In this document: piece after piece, positions 8,625-19,606 of the stretch | Layout of the letters: each line of letters opens with the position of its first letter | Numbering within the stretch: the stretch's first letter is position 1 | NCBI RefSeq assembly: GCF_008017415.1 | Contig: NZ_VRSV01000002.1 | Location: 1-64,000 of the forward strand | Source: Microbacterium hatanonis | Lineage (GTDB): Bacteria; Actinomycetota; Actinomycetes; Actinomycetales; Microbacteriaceae | Reading direction: 5' to 3' | DNA length: 64,000 nucleotides | Made by a program: the position numbers and the translations under genes | Notes under the pieces: model-generated | The model's database searches: none | Seen by the model: only the letters and a program-made list of their open reading frames with translations | Told to the model about the DNA's origin: nothing

Positions 8625-8670
8625 CGAACGCCCGTCGAGTCTGCGCGATGCGCGGCTCGACGGGCGTTCG
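8625..8670. terminator. Bidirectional hairpin terminator
   Basis: A perfect 15-bp stem (8625-8639 with 8656-8670, arm CGAACGCCCGTCGAG) and a 16-base loop lie between the convergent ends of the secreted-protein operon and the SDR gene at 8674. Confidence 0.7.
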
Positions 8671-8673
8671 CCG

Positions 8674-9348
8674 CTACTCCCGGCCGTCCTCGAGGGGGAT
8701 CAGCATCGTCCTGAAGTCGCCCGGCGTCGTGTGGAGCTCCCAGATGCGCTCAGCGACGTCGTCGATGCCGTTGTCGAGGTTCAGTTTGGGGATCGCGCCC
8801 GGGATGACCAGCTGCGAGACGCCGATGCCCTCGTCGGCGAGCGCGTCGTGCAGCATCTCGCCGTACGCGCTCTCGGAGGGGAACGCCACGGACGTCCCGG
8901 CGAACCCGGCCCGAGCCTTCACGGAGGTTCCGCCGTTGATGAGGATGATGCTGCCGGCGCGCGCCTCGCGCATCGCGGGCAGCACGGCGCGGACCGCGTG
9001 GATGAGTCCGATGGCCGAGAACCGCAGCGCCTCGATCGCCAGCTCGGGCGTGAGATCGAGCACGGGCTCGAGGTACGTGCGCGAGGGGAGCGGGCTGTAC
9101 TGCAGGACCGAGATCGGGCCGAGGTCGGCGGCCGCACGAGCCAGCGCGTTCTCGAGGGCGTCGGCATCCAGCACGCTCGCCGCGTAGCCCCGCGCCTCGA
9201 AACCCTCGCTCCGCAGCTGGGAGGCCAGATCGTCGAGTTTCGCGGCGTCGCGAGCGATCAGCGCGATCGCATGACCCTCCCGACCGAACCGGCGCGCGAC
9301 GGCCGCACCCAGACCAGGACCTGCTCCGACGATCGCGATCGTTGCCAT
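8674..9348 (-). CDS. Short-chain dehydrogenase/reductase
   Basis: A 224-residue Rossmann-fold oxidoreductase. The cofactor motif near the N-terminus is IVGAGPGLGAAVARR, followed by IARDAAKL, which suggests NADP(H). The SDR catalytic region is altered: the usual S...YxxxK appears as INGGTSVKAR then SESAYGEMLHDA, where Tyr is kept but the Lys four residues later is missing. The start is ATG 9348 after GAAGGG; the longer frame reading into the tRNA is rejected. Substrate unknown, and activity is uncertain because of the missing Lys. Confidence 0.8.
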   Translation of the reverse strand: MATIAIVGAGPGLGAAVARRFGREGHAIALIARDAAKLDDLASQLRSEGFEARGYAASVLDADALENALARAAADLGPISVLQYSPLPSRTYLEPVLDLTPELAIEALRFSAIGLIHAVRAVLPAMREARAGSIILINGGTSVKARAGFAGTSVAFPSESAYGEMLHDALADEGIGVSQLVIPGAIPKLNLDNGIDDVAERIWELHTTPGDFRTMLIPLEDGRE

Positions 9349-9429
9349 GATCAACCCTTCTCGATGCTTCGATACTCGGTGCGAGCACGGTCCGGGTGGC
9401 ATTCGACCTCGAATGGCGCCCGAATCGCA

Positions 9430-9453
9430 GAAAAGCGCCCGAAAAAGGGCGCT
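9430..9453 (-). terminator. Rho-independent terminator of tRNA-Ser
   Basis: On the minus strand AGCGCCC-TTTTTC-GGGCGCT is followed by TTTTCTG, 14 bases after the end of the tRNA gene: a compact GC stem with a U-tract. Confidence 0.85.
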
Positions 9454-9466
9454 GATCTGGAAAAAA

Positions 9467-9557
9467 TGGCGGTGACGGTGGGATTTGAACCCACGGTAGG
9501 GGGTTACCCTACACAACTTTTCGAGAGTTGCACCTTCGGCCGCTCGGACACGTCACC
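9467..9557 (-). tRNA. tRNA-Ser(CGA)
   Basis: Minus-strand class II tRNA of 91 bases including an encoded CCA. The acceptor stem is GGTGACG/CGTCACC with discriminator G. The anticodon stem-loop is CAACT-CTCGAAA-AGTTG, giving anticodon CGA for UCG codons, and the long variable arm GTAGGG-TAA-CCCCCTAC is typical of serine tRNAs. Confidence 0.95.
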
Positions 9558-9617
9558 GCCGACCAGCTTACGACACGCCACGGGCTCGCGCGAACCCGCA
9601 GCGAGCGCAGCATCCGC

Positions 9618-10481
9618 TCAGCCCTTCTCCACGAGGTCGGCCGTACCCGCGATCAGGTCGACGACCTCCGCGGGATCGGGCATCTGGACGGCGAAGACGT
9701 AGGTGGCGGTGAACCCGGTGTCGGCGATCTCGCGCACGGTCGCCGCCACGCTCTCCGGCGTCGAGGCGGGGGTCACCGGGATCATCGCGGTCTTCTCGAT
9801 GTCGTCGTAGTCGCGTCCCACCGTCTCGCAGTGCGCGCGCAGAACGTCGAGCTTGCGGGCCGACTCGGCCGAGAACGAGATGTTGCAGGCGTCGGCGTAC
9901 TGGGCGACCATGCGCAGCGTCTTGCGCTCGCCGCTGCCGCCGATCATGAGATACGGATGCGGCCGAGTGATGCTCTGCGGGGAGTTGAGCGTGCGCCCGA
10001 GTCGGTACGTCTCCCCTTCGTAGGGCTCCTCGGAGTCCGACCACATCTGCAGACAGATCTGGATCTGCTCCTCCAACCGGCGGAAGCGCTCGGCCACCGG
10101 CGGGAACTCGAAGCCGAGACCGGCCGACTCCTCCTCGTTCCACGCGGCGCCGATTCCGAGACCCACGCGTCCGCCCGAGAGCACGTTGAGGGTGGTCACG
10201 GTCTTCGCCAGCAGCGCCGGTACACGGTAGATGACACCGGTGACCAGTGTGTGGAGGAGCGCCTTCTCGGTATGCGCGACGAGGAAGCCGAGCGTCGCGT
10301 AGGCCTCGAGCATCTCGTGCTCGACCGGTCCGATGCCCGGCAGCTGCCAGAAGTGGTCCATGACGGTGATGCGCTGAATGCCCGCGGCTTCCGCGTTGCG
10401 CGCATGCCGGGCCAGCGCCGGCCCCAGCTCGGTGGGCCCGCTGTCCCAGGTGAAGTCCGCGATGTGAAGTCCGAATTCCAT
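9618..10481 (-). CDS. LLM-class F420-dependent oxidoreductase
   Basis: A 287-residue luciferase-like (bacterial TIM-barrel) enzyme. MEFGLHIADFTW at the start, RITVMDHFWQ near 45, GLGIGAAWNEEES near 115 and PYLMIGGSGERKTLR near 190 are the usual landmarks of the actinobacterial F420-dependent group (TIGR03560-like). It should use reduced F420 or FMN to reduce an organic substrate that cannot be named from sequence. The start is ATG 10481; an upstream extension lacks family similarity. It diverges from ldh at 10657. Confidence 0.85.
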   Translation of the reverse strand: MEFGLHIADFTWDSGPTELGPALARHARNAEAAGIQRITVMDHFWQLPGIGPVEHEMLEAYATLGFLVAHTEKALLHTLVTGVIYRVPALLAKTVTTLNVLSGGRVGLGIGAAWNEEESAGLGFEFPPVAERFRRLEEQIQICLQMWSDSEEPYEGETYRLGRTLNSPQSITRPHPYLMIGGSGERKTLRMVAQYADACNISFSAESARKLDVLRAHCETVGRDYDDIEKTAMIPVTPASTPESVAATVREIADTGFTATYVFAVQMPDPAEVVDLIAGTADLVEKG

Positions 10482-10656
10482 CAGCCGCTCCGTTCGACGC
10501 GACCGGGCGCTGCGCCGGGTCTCGGGCCAGGCTACGTCTCGCCGCGCGGATCGGGAACAGGTCGCATCCCCCGGGCCTGCGGACGGGATTCCGGGCGATC
10601 GGTCACCGTCGAGAAAAACACCTGCGCAGCATCCCGCCCCCTGCGAAACTGAGCCC

Positions 10657-11613
10657 ATGAGCGTGATCGAGAACTCGAAGCTGACCGTCGTGGGTGCCGG
10701 AAGCGTCGGATCGAGCGTGGCGTACGCCGCGTTGATCCGCGGATCTGCCCGGCACGTCGCCCTCTACGACATCGCCACCGCGAAGGTCGAGGCCGAGGTG
10801 CTCGACCTCGCGCACGGCACGCAGTTCACCGGCACGAGCGACATCATCGGCGGCAGCGACCTGTCGGTCGTCGAGGGTTCGCACGTCGTGGTGGTCACCG
10901 CCGGCGCGAAGCAGAACCCCGGGCAGTCGCGCATCGAACTGGCTGCGACGAACGCCGGCATCCTCCGCACGATGATGCCTCAACTCCTCGAGGCCGCCCC
11001 CGACGCGATCTACGTGATCGTGACCAACCCCTGCGACGTGCTCACGGTGCTCGCGCAGGAGGCGACGAACCTCCCCCGCGAACGGATCTTCGCCTCCGGC
11101 ACGGTGCTCGACACGTCTCGACTGCGGTGGATCCTCGCCAAGCGCGCCGGAGTGTCGACCTCGAGCGTGCACGCCTACATCGTGGGCGAGCACGGCGACA
11201 CCGAGTTCCCGCTCTGGTCGCGCGCCACGATCGGCACGGTGCCGATCCTCGAGTGGGAGGCCCCCGGCCACCCGCGGATGACCCAGGACGAACTCGACGC
11301 GATCGCGATCGACGTGCGCGACGCGGCCTACAAGGTGATCCAGGGAAAGGGTGCGACGAACTACGCGATCGGGCTCTCCAGCGCGCGGATCGTCGAGGCC
11401 GTCCTCGGAGACGAGCACGCGGTCATGCCGGTCAGCACGGTGCTGAACGGCTTCCACGGCCTCGACGGCGTCGCCCTGTCGGTGCCCTCCATCGTCAGTG
11501 CCGCCGGCGCGGTCCCGATCCCCGAGACCTCCTTCTCCGATCACGAGCACACGCTGCTGCGTCGCTCGGCCGACGCGCTGTCGACGGTGGCCGAGTCGCT
11601 GCGCGGCGCTTAG
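10657..11613 (+). CDS. ldh: L-lactate dehydrogenase
   Basis: A 318-residue NAD-dependent enzyme that interconverts pyruvate and L-lactate. Features are GAGSVGSSVAYA (NAD loop, 13-24), Gln86 in AKQNPG (the residue that selects lactate over malate), Arg92, Arg155 and the catalytic His179 in GEHGDTEFP. Length is normal. It is monocistronic and divergent from the F420-type oxidoreductase. Confidence 0.95.
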   Translation: MSVIENSKLTVVGAGSVGSSVAYAALIRGSARHVALYDIATAKVEAEVLDLAHGTQFTGTSDIIGGSDLSVVEGSHVVVVTAGAKQNPGQSRIELAATNAGILRTMMPQLLEAAPDAIYVIVTNPCDVLTVLAQEATNLPRERIFASGTVLDTSRLRWILAKRAGVSTSSVHAYIVGEHGDTEFPLWSRATIGTVPILEWEAPGHPRMTQDELDAIAIDVRDAAYKVIQGKGATNYAIGLSSARIVEAVLGDEHAVMPVSTVLNGFHGLDGVALSVPSIVSAAGAVPIPETSFSDHEHTLLRRSADALSTVAESLRGA

Positions 11614-11671
11614 GACAGCGCGCTCGTCGAAGGGTCGCTTCCGTTCGGGTCGGTTCGGCGCAGGCGTCCGC

Positions 11672-12139
11672 TCACGACGCCGTCGGCGCCTTGTCGAAGT
11701 GCAGGCAGTTGATGCCGAACACGGCGTCGGGCTCGAGCCGGAACACGGGATCGAGCACCTCCTGCACGACCATCTCGAGCGTGTAATGGGTCTCGGCCGC
11801 GAGCAGGTGGCCCGCGTAGGCGGCCCCGCCTTCGCCCTTCGCCCCGGCGGCGAGGTGCAGATGCACGACCGTCCGACCGTTCACGGTTCCTATCGATCCG
11901 GCACCCACCCCCTCGAGGTAGGCGACCTCCACCTGATCGGGGAGGGGCGGCTCGGGGTCGACCATCGCCCCGTTCGTGGCGATGAGGCGGGCGCTGCGCA
12001 GCGCCCCGAAGAACATGTCCACCGTCGCGGAGGTGACGCCCTCCCGCTCCGCCCACCGCGTGACCGTTGCGAGCACCTCCTCACCGGGCTCCAGCACCAG
12101 CATCCACCGACGACCCAGGGTGACATTCGCCGCGCGCAC
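11672..12139 (-). CDS. PPC/DUF296-domain protein
   Basis: A 155-residue protein made of one PPC domain (plants and prokaryotes conserved, formerly DUF296, PD1-like). Recognisable segments are LEPGEEVLATVTRWAERE, a GALRSARL strand, HLHLAAG, then GGHLLAAET-like GHLLAAETHYTLEMVV. Bacterial members form trimers, some with a metal bound by His residues; a DNA-binding role is known in plants only. It begins one base after the deaminase stop, so the two are one operon. Confidence 0.8.
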   Translation of the reverse strand: MRAANVTLGRRWMLVLEPGEEVLATVTRWAEREGVTSATVDMFFGALRSARLIATNGAMVDPEPPLPDQVEVAYLEGVGAGSIGTVNGRTVVHLHLAAGAKGEGGAAYAGHLLAAETHYTLEMVVQEVLDPVFRLEPDAVFGINCLHFDKAPTAS

Positions 12140-12140
12140 G

Positions 12141-13127
12141 TCAGCCCACCGCCCCGGTGCGCACCTGAGCGATCCACCCGTCGACCTGCGCGCGGGGGGC
12201 GAAGCTCGACACGAAGCTGTTCTCCGCCAGCCGCCGCATGGTCTCGTCGTCGAGTTGCAGGGCGTCGCGCACCTGTTGCAGGTTGTCGTCGACGTACCCG
12301 CCGAAGTAGGCGGGGTCGTCGCTGTGGATGCTGACGAGCAGCCCCTCTTCGAGCATCACCGGCAGAGGATGGGCCGACAGCTCCGGCGGTGCGGTGCGCA
12401 GAGCGAGGTTCGACAGCGGGCACACGGTCAAGGCGACACCCTCATCGCGCAGCCGGGCGACGAGCGCCGGGTCTTCCAGAGCACGGTTGCCGTGGTCGAT
12501 CCGCTCCACTCCGAGCACGTCCAGCGCCTCCCACACGTAGTCCGGTCCGCCTTCCTCGCCGGCATGCGCGACGCGGTGGAGCCCCTCGGCGGCGGCGCGG
12601 GCATAGACGTCGCGGAACAGGGACGGCGGGTAGCCGACCTCGGTCGAGTCGAGCCCGACCCCGATGAATCGGTCGCGCAACGGCAGCGCCGCCTCGAAGA
12701 CCTCCATGGCGGCCTCGGGTCCGAGATCGCGAAGGAAGCACAGGATGAGATCGGCCGACATCCCGCGCGAGCGCGCCGCGTCGACGGCCGCTCCGAGGCC
12801 CTCGACGACCGCCTCGATGGGAACACCGCGCCGTACGTGGGCTTGAGGATCGAAGAAGACCTCCGCTCGGACTACTCCCGCGGCCGCTGCGCGGCGGAAG
12901 TACATCTCGCCGAGCTCGGCGAAGTCCTCATCGGTTCGCAGCACGGCGGTGTTCGCCTCGTAGACGTCGAGGAAGTCCTGCAGGCGGGTGAACGCGTAGG
13001 TCGCACGCAGCTCGTCGACGTCATAGGTCGGCAGGTCGATGCCGTTGCGGCGCGCAAGACGAACGAGGAGGTCCGGCTCCAAGGTGCCCTCGATGTGTAC
13101 GTGCAGTTCGGCCGTCGGCCCCATCAT
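12141..13127 (-). CDS. Adenosine/adenine deaminase family protein (adenine type likely)
   Basis: A 328-residue zinc hydrolase of the adenosine deaminase superfamily. Metal ligands and catalytic groups are ELHVHIEG (N-term), HAGEEGG (His and catalytic Glu), RIDHGNRA (His) and HSDDPAYFGGY (Asp). The PAYFGGY signature is that of fungal Aah1-type adenine deaminase rather than E. coli Add, so adenine to hypoxanthine is the favoured reaction, feeding the hypoxanthine phosphoribosyltransferase at 37 kb. The start is at 13127 or the next ATG at 13124, after GGAGG. Confidence 0.85.
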   Translation of the reverse strand: MMGPTAELHVHIEGTLEPDLLVRLARRNGIDLPTYDVDELRATYAFTRLQDFLDVYEANTAVLRTDEDFAELGEMYFRRAAAAGVVRAEVFFDPQAHVRRGVPIEAVVEGLGAAVDAARSRGMSADLILCFLRDLGPEAAMEVFEAALPLRDRFIGVGLDSTEVGYPPSLFRDVYARAAAEGLHRVAHAGEEGGPDYVWEALDVLGVERIDHGNRALEDPALVARLRDEGVALTVCPLSNLALRTAPPELSAHPLPVMLEEGLLVSIHSDDPAYFGGYVDDNLQQVRDALQLDDETMRRLAENSFVSSFAPRAQVDGWIAQVRTGAVG

Positions 13128-13273
13128 CTACCTCCGCGCATCTGCCGACCGCGTGCGTCGCCCGGCACCCCTCGAGCAAACCACGTCCCGCGTCCCGGTC
13201 CCACATCGACGATCGACCGCAGGGCCGGAGGCGCACCGGCCGTGATGTCGCAGGCGCGGGCTAGCCTGATTCC

Positions 13274-14638
13274 ATGGCCACCCGACGCTCCGCTCCCCCC
13301 GCACCGTACCGGTGCACCGAGTGCGGGTGGACCACGTCGAAGTGGGCCGGGCGTTGTGCCGAGTGCCAGCAATGGGGCACCGTCGTCGAGGTCGCCGAGC
13401 AGACCGGCATCCTGCGCTCCATCAGCGCCGTCGCTCCCACGGCATCACGCGCCGCGAGACCCATCACACAGATCGACACCACCGACGCACCCCGCCGCAC
13501 GAGCGGCGTGGGCGAGTTCGACCGGGTGCTCGGGGGCGGCATCGTTCCGGGCGCCGCCATCCTGCTCAGCGGTGAGCCGGGCGTCGGCAAATCGACGCTG
13601 CTGCTCGAGGTGGCTGCGCAGAGCGCCCGGGCCGGCCGACGCGTCCTCTACGCCAGCGCCGAGGAGTCCACCGCCCAGGTACGCCTGCGCGCCGAGCGCA
13701 CCGGCGCGCTGCACGACGAGCTCTATCTCGCGGCCGAGACCGACCTGGCGACGATCCTCGGCCACGTCGACGAGGTCGCGCCCGAGCTCCTGATCGTCGA
13801 CTCGGTGCAGACGGTGTCGTCGTCGATGTCCGATGGAGCGGCCGGTCAGCCGAGCCAGGTGCGCGAGGTCGCCTCGACCCTCATCCGCACCGCGAAAGAG
13901 CGCGGGCTCCCCGTCATCATCGTCGGACACGTCACCAAAGACGGATCCATCGCCGGCCCGCGCATCCTCGAGCACCTCGTCGACGTGGTCTGCCAGTTCG
14001 AGGGCGACCGCCAGACGTCGCTGCGCTTCGTACGCGCGCTCAAGAACCGGTTCGGCCCGACCGACGAGGTCGGATGCTTCGACATGACCGGCGACGGGAT
14101 CACCGAGGTGCCCGACCCCAGCAGTCTCTTCCTCGGCCACGGCGACCCCGTTCCCGGCACGTGCGTGACGATCGCCTTGGAGGGGCGCCGCGCACTGCCC
14201 GTCGAGGTGCAGGCGCTGACCATACCCACCCAGGCACCCAATCCGCGGCGGATCGTCAGCGGCGTCGACTCGGCCCGCGTGGCGATGGTGCTCGCGGTGC
14301 TCGAGAAGCGCACCGGTCTCGATGTCTCGAAGAACGACGTCTACGTCTCGACCGTCGGCGGGGTCCGCCTCGTCGAGCCCGCCGCCGACCTCGCGATCGC
14401 GATCGCCGTCTCGGGCGCGATGAACAATCGGGCCACTCCCCCGCAATCGGCGGCGGTCGGCGAGCTCAGCCTCGCCGGTGAGATCCGCCCGGTCACGCAG
14501 TCGGCGCAACGGAGATCGGAAGCCGCGCGACTCGGATATCGCCATCTCGTCGATGAGCGGTCGAAGAGCCTCAGCGGCGCCCTGAACGACCTGCAGTTGC
14601 GTCACGCCCCTCGGCGCGACGACAAGCCCGATTTCTGA
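13274..14638 (+). CDS. radA: DNA repair protein RadA
   Basis: A 454-residue RecA-like branch-migration ATPase for homologous recombination. It has the N-terminal zinc finger (Cys14, Cys17, Cys28, Cys31), Walker A GEPGVGKST near 101, the RadA-specific KNRFG motif near 260 and the C-terminal Lon-like domain (AAVGELSLAGEIRPV). All modules are intact. It is monocistronic, in the same neighbourhood as in other actinobacteria. Confidence 0.97.
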   Translation: MATRRSAPPAPYRCTECGWTTSKWAGRCAECQQWGTVVEVAEQTGILRSISAVAPTASRAARPITQIDTTDAPRRTSGVGEFDRVLGGGIVPGAAILLSGEPGVGKSTLLLEVAAQSARAGRRVLYASAEESTAQVRLRAERTGALHDELYLAAETDLATILGHVDEVAPELLIVDSVQTVSSSMSDGAAGQPSQVREVASTLIRTAKERGLPVIIVGHVTKDGSIAGPRILEHLVDVVCQFEGDRQTSLRFVRALKNRFGPTDEVGCFDMTGDGITEVPDPSSLFLGHGDPVPGTCVTIALEGRRALPVEVQALTIPTQAPNPRRIVSGVDSARVAMVLAVLEKRTGLDVSKNDVYVSTVGGVRLVEPAADLAIAIAVSGAMNNRATPPQSAAVGELSLAGEIRPVTQSAQRRSEAARLGYRHLVDERSKSLSGALNDLQLRHAPRRDDKPDF

Positions 14639-14656
14639 TCGGGGATGGGGTCGAGG

Positions 14657-14758
14657 CTAGTTCCGACCGGGACGACGCCGTCGCGGGTCGGCGAGACTCA
14701 GCGCGACCGGAAAAACGAGGCCTGCGGCGCACACGGCGCCCACGATCAGGAACTCCAT
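14657..14758 (-). CDS. Small single-span membrane protein, 33 aa (tentative)
   Basis: The short minus-strand frame runs from ATG 14758 to TAG 14657. It would encode MEFLIVGAVCAAGLVFPVAL followed by a basic tail rich in Arg and Pro, a typical single transmembrane segment with a positive inside end. No convincing ribosome binding site precedes it. It fills the gap between radA and the next gene. Coding status is uncertain. Confidence 0.35.
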   Translation of the reverse strand: MEFLIVGAVCAAGLVFPVALSLADPRRRRPGRN

Positions 14759-14806
14759 TCGGCCGAGTCTGCCACGAACCGGCTGCGGGGTCGACCCGGG
14801 CGCCGA

Positions 14807-15214
14807 TCAGGCCTCGAGCGCTGCCAGCAGATCGGTCGGCGACGACTGCAGCGGGTGCGGCCCGGCGATGTCGAGGAACACGGTCGTGATCGCGTTCTCG
14901 TGAGCGGTGAGGAACGCCCGCAGCCACGCGGGCGACTGCAGCGCGACATCGGGCGGCAGCGTCTCGGGCTTGTGCGCCGCATCGCTGAATAGCAGCAGAG
15001 CGACGTCGCCGGTGTTCGGGTCGCGATAGGTCCACACGTCACCCGCGTCGAGAGGATCGTCGAGCGCACCCACGCGGATGAGCGGCGCCACGGTCGGACC
15101 GTGCCGCAGCGCGAACGCGACGGCGGCCATGTCCTGCGTCTGCAGTGCGTCCGTCAGGGCGGTGTTGCGGAACTCCAGGTCGGAGGCTTTTCTTCCGCGC
15201 TTCTTACCGGGCAT
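14807..15214 (-). CDS. Hypothetical protein, SseB-N-like
   Basis: A 135-residue soluble protein. The sequence starts with a basic MPGKKRGRK, then FRNTALTDALQ, a central strand pair (VWTYRD, VALLLFSDA) and a C-terminal LRAFLTAHENAITTVFLDIAG segment. The layout resembles the SseB N-terminal domain found in many actinobacterial proteins of unknown role; the match is weak. ATG 15214 has a better distance to AGG than the adjoining GTG 15217. An array of CCCCAA boxes and a hairpin lie upstream. Confidence 0.55.
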   Translation of the reverse strand: MPGKKRGRKASDLEFRNTALTDALQTQDMAAVAFALRHGPTVAPLIRVGALDDPLDAGDVWTYRDPNTGDVALLLFSDAAHKPETLPPDVALQSPAWLRAFLTAHENAITTVFLDIAGPHPLQSSPTDLLAALEA

Positions 15215-15329
15215 CACACCAACCTACCCGGGCAGGCTTGGGGCTCCTCCGATGACGACGGGCCCCCTCGACACGACCGGAGCCGGCGTGTACCGTCGAC
15301 CCGATCGCATCGTTCGTGGCCATGCGAAA

Positions 15330-15376
15330 GGCCCTCTCGAATCGCCCAGTTGGGGGCTGAAAGATTCGAGAGGGCC
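15330..15376. terminator. Long perfect hairpin in intergenic region
   Basis: A perfect 14-bp stem (15330-15343 with 15363-15376, arm GGCCCTCTCGAATC) has a 19-base loop that contains one of the CCCCAA boxes. It may end transcription from the membrane-protein gene at 15529. The gap 15218-15528 otherwise holds only the box array. Confidence 0.5.
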
Positions 15377-15524
15377 CACTGCTTCCCGCGAACGCTCGAA
15401 CTCGGTCCGTTGGGGACGGTCGAGTGCTACCTGCTGGGGACAGTGACGAGACGCCCGTTTGCGGGGAACTCCCTCAGGATATCCACGGCAATCCGGTCCG
15501 TCTGTCCACCGTTTGGGGGACAAA
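15345..15524 (-). promoter_or_regulatory. Array of five CNGT-CCCCAA-CNG boxes
   Basis: Read on the minus strand there are five related sites: 15345-15359 (CAGCCCCCAACTGGG), 15407-15419 (CCGTCCCCAACGG), 15431-15443 (CTGTCCCCAGCAG), 15454-15468 (TTCCCCGCAAACGGG) and 15509-15524 (TTTGTCCCCCAAACGG). Most have an outer inverted pair (CCG/CGG or CTG/CAG). A sixth example precedes the secreted-protein operon at 7815. They look like binding sites of one regulator; which one is unknown. Confidence 0.4.
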
Positions 15525-15528
15525 TTCG

Positions 15529-16218
15529 CTACTCGAGCTGGAATGCCGCCGTATTCGACGACGACAGCCCGCCGATCGCCACGCTGAGGCGGTAGGTCGC
15601 GCCGCCACCGGCAGCCTGCGGCCGATCTCCCTGGCAGGTGTCCACCGATGAACGGGTGCGGTCCCAGGTCAGCGGGGTAGCGCTGGTGACCTGCTGGCCC
15701 GCCGACAGCAGCACCGTCATGTCGCTCGGCTCGGTCTGGCAGTCGGTCGAGCGCCACCAGATGTCGGGCCCGCTCGAGATCGTGAACGCCTGAGCGCTCG
15801 TGCCGACGTTCAGCGTGCAGTCGGTCGTGCTTTGGTTCGTCAGTCGGATCGACAACTGCGGATTCTGCCCGGCGGCGTAGACGGTCTGATCGGTCACCGC
15901 CTCGATGAGGAGATCGGCGGCGATGCAGGGCTCCGCGCTGGGCGTGAGCTCGGGCGCCGGTTCTTCGGCCTCGGCCTCCGGCACCGGGGTCTCGGCGTCG
16001 GTCTCCGGTGCGGCGGACTCGCTCGCCGACGGCGATGACGACGGCGACGGCGACGACACCGGCAGGGTCTGAGTCGATGCGGAGCTCTGCCACGGCTGCG
16101 CGATGAACAGCCACACGAGCCCGGCGACCACGATCAGCGCTGTGAGCAGCACGACGAGACGTCGACGCCGGTAGACGGCCGGCGAGTGCTTTCTGCGCCG
16201 AGAGGTGGAACCGCTCAT
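15529..16218 (-). CDS. Membrane-anchored extracytoplasmic protein of unknown function
   Basis: A 229-residue protein with a basic N-terminus (RRRKHSPAVYRRRR), one transmembrane helix near 22-42, a long Ser/Pro/Glu linker (about 48-95) and a C-terminal beta-rich domain with four cysteines (in EPCIAADL, TDCTLNVG, STDCQTEP, VDTCQGD). The domain has a conserved-looking WWRSTDC and LTWDRTRSS core, similar in layout to DUF4232 domains of actinobacterial surface proteins. No enzyme motif seen. Confidence 0.65.
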   Translation of the reverse strand: MSGSTSRRRKHSPAVYRRRRLVVLLTALIVVAGLVWLFIAQPWQSSASTQTLPVSSPSPSSSPSASESAAPETDAETPVPEAEAEEPAPELTPSAEPCIAADLLIEAVTDQTVYAAGQNPQLSIRLTNQSTTDCTLNVGTSAQAFTISSGPDIWWRSTDCQTEPSDMTVLLSAGQQVTSATPLTWDRTRSSVDTCQGDRPQAAGGGATYRLSVAIGGLSSSNTAAFQLE

Positions 16219-16263
16219 GATCTCAGGGTAGGCGCGGGAGCGCCCAGCACCCGTTCGGCGCGC

Positions 16264-16773
16264 CTAGGCTCCGAGCGTCTTCAGCATTCGCGTGTTGCCG
16301 AGTGTGTTCGGCTTCACATGCGCCAGGTCGAGGAACTCGGCGACGCCCTCGTCGGGACTGCGGATGAGCTGCGAGTACACGTCGGGGTCGACAACCTGCT
16401 CGCCGATGGGGGCGAACCCTCGTCGTTCGAAGAAGTCGACCTCGAACGTGAGGCAGAACAGACGTCGCACGCCGAGAGTGGTCGCACGGTCCTCCAGCGC
16501 ATCGACGATCAGCCGGCCGACGCCGCGGTGCAGCCATCCATCGGCCACGATCAGAGTGCGCACCTCGGCGAGGTCTTCCCACATCACGTGGAGCGCGCCG
16601 CATCCGATGAGCCGTCCGTCGGTGTCTTCGGCGACGACGAACTCCTGCACCGCCTCGTAGAGCACGACGAGGTCTTTGCCCAGGAGGATCCGCCGCTGCA
16701 CGAACGGCTCGAGCAGGTCGCGGATCGCTCGCACGTCGCCCGTGCGAGCCGGACGCACGGTGTACGAACTCAT
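16264..16773 (-). CDS. N-acetylglutamate synthase-type GNAT acetyltransferase
   Basis: A 169-residue single-domain GNAT enzyme. It resembles the short mycobacterial ArgA (amino-acid N-acetyltransferase) that makes N-acetylglutamate for arginine synthesis. Landmarks are VRPARTGDVRAIRDLLEPF, the VRTLIVADGWLHRGVGRLIV acetyl-CoA loop (near 90-110) and FCLTFEVDFFERRGF. The end (HVKPNTLGNTRML) is the family tail. No other arg gene is nearby. It lies downstream of a hairpin after clpC. Confidence 0.8.
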   Translation of the reverse strand: MSSYTVRPARTGDVRAIRDLLEPFVQRRILLGKDLVVLYEAVQEFVVAEDTDGRLIGCGALHVMWEDLAEVRTLIVADGWLHRGVGRLIVDALEDRATTLGVRRLFCLTFEVDFFERRGFAPIGEQVVDPDVYSQLIRSPDEGVAEFLDLAHVKPNTLGNTRMLKTLGA

Positions 16774-16806
16774 CCTGCAACCCTACGCCCGGCGCCGACC
16801 GGAACG

Positions 16807-16844
16807 ACGAAGGGGCGGATGCTTCGCAGCATCCGCCCCTTCGT
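16807..16844. terminator. Hairpin terminator after clpC
   Basis: A perfect 17-bp stem (16807-16823 with 16828-16844) closed by the tetraloop TCGC lies 15 bases after the clpC stop. The stem contains one copy of the GCAGCATCC 9-mer. Confidence 0.8.
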
Positions 16845-16858
16845 TCGTGGCCGTCGTG

Positions 16859-19381
<2,523 letters not shown>

Positions 19382-19534
19382 CCTCAGTCCCTTTCCGGTG
19401 TGGGCTGACAGGCGTTGTGGGGGTGGCAGGCGCACAGCCCCGCGCCGTACATCGAGAGTAACGACGGCCCGGGAGCTGGGGCCCCGTGTTCGCTGGGGGC
19501 ATAGCGCCGCCGGCGTGAGGCCGGGAACTCGCGG

Positions 19535-19600
19535 TTGACACGACAGACGTATCGTTTATCGTTGTTATCGATATTCGTTAGTAACGCTGATCGATATGGA
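19535..19600 (+). promoter_or_regulatory. Promoter and TATCGTT repeats before the DUF2975-XRE operon
   Basis: A consensus TTGACA near 19535 is followed by TATCGT at a 16-base distance. The stretch carries TATCGTT twice in tandem, then the palindrome TATCGATA, TATTCGTT and ATCGATAT before the start codon. Such AT-rich repeats within a GC-rich region fit an operator bound by the XRE protein encoded at the end of the operon. Confidence 0.5.
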
Positions 19601-19606
19601 GCGATG

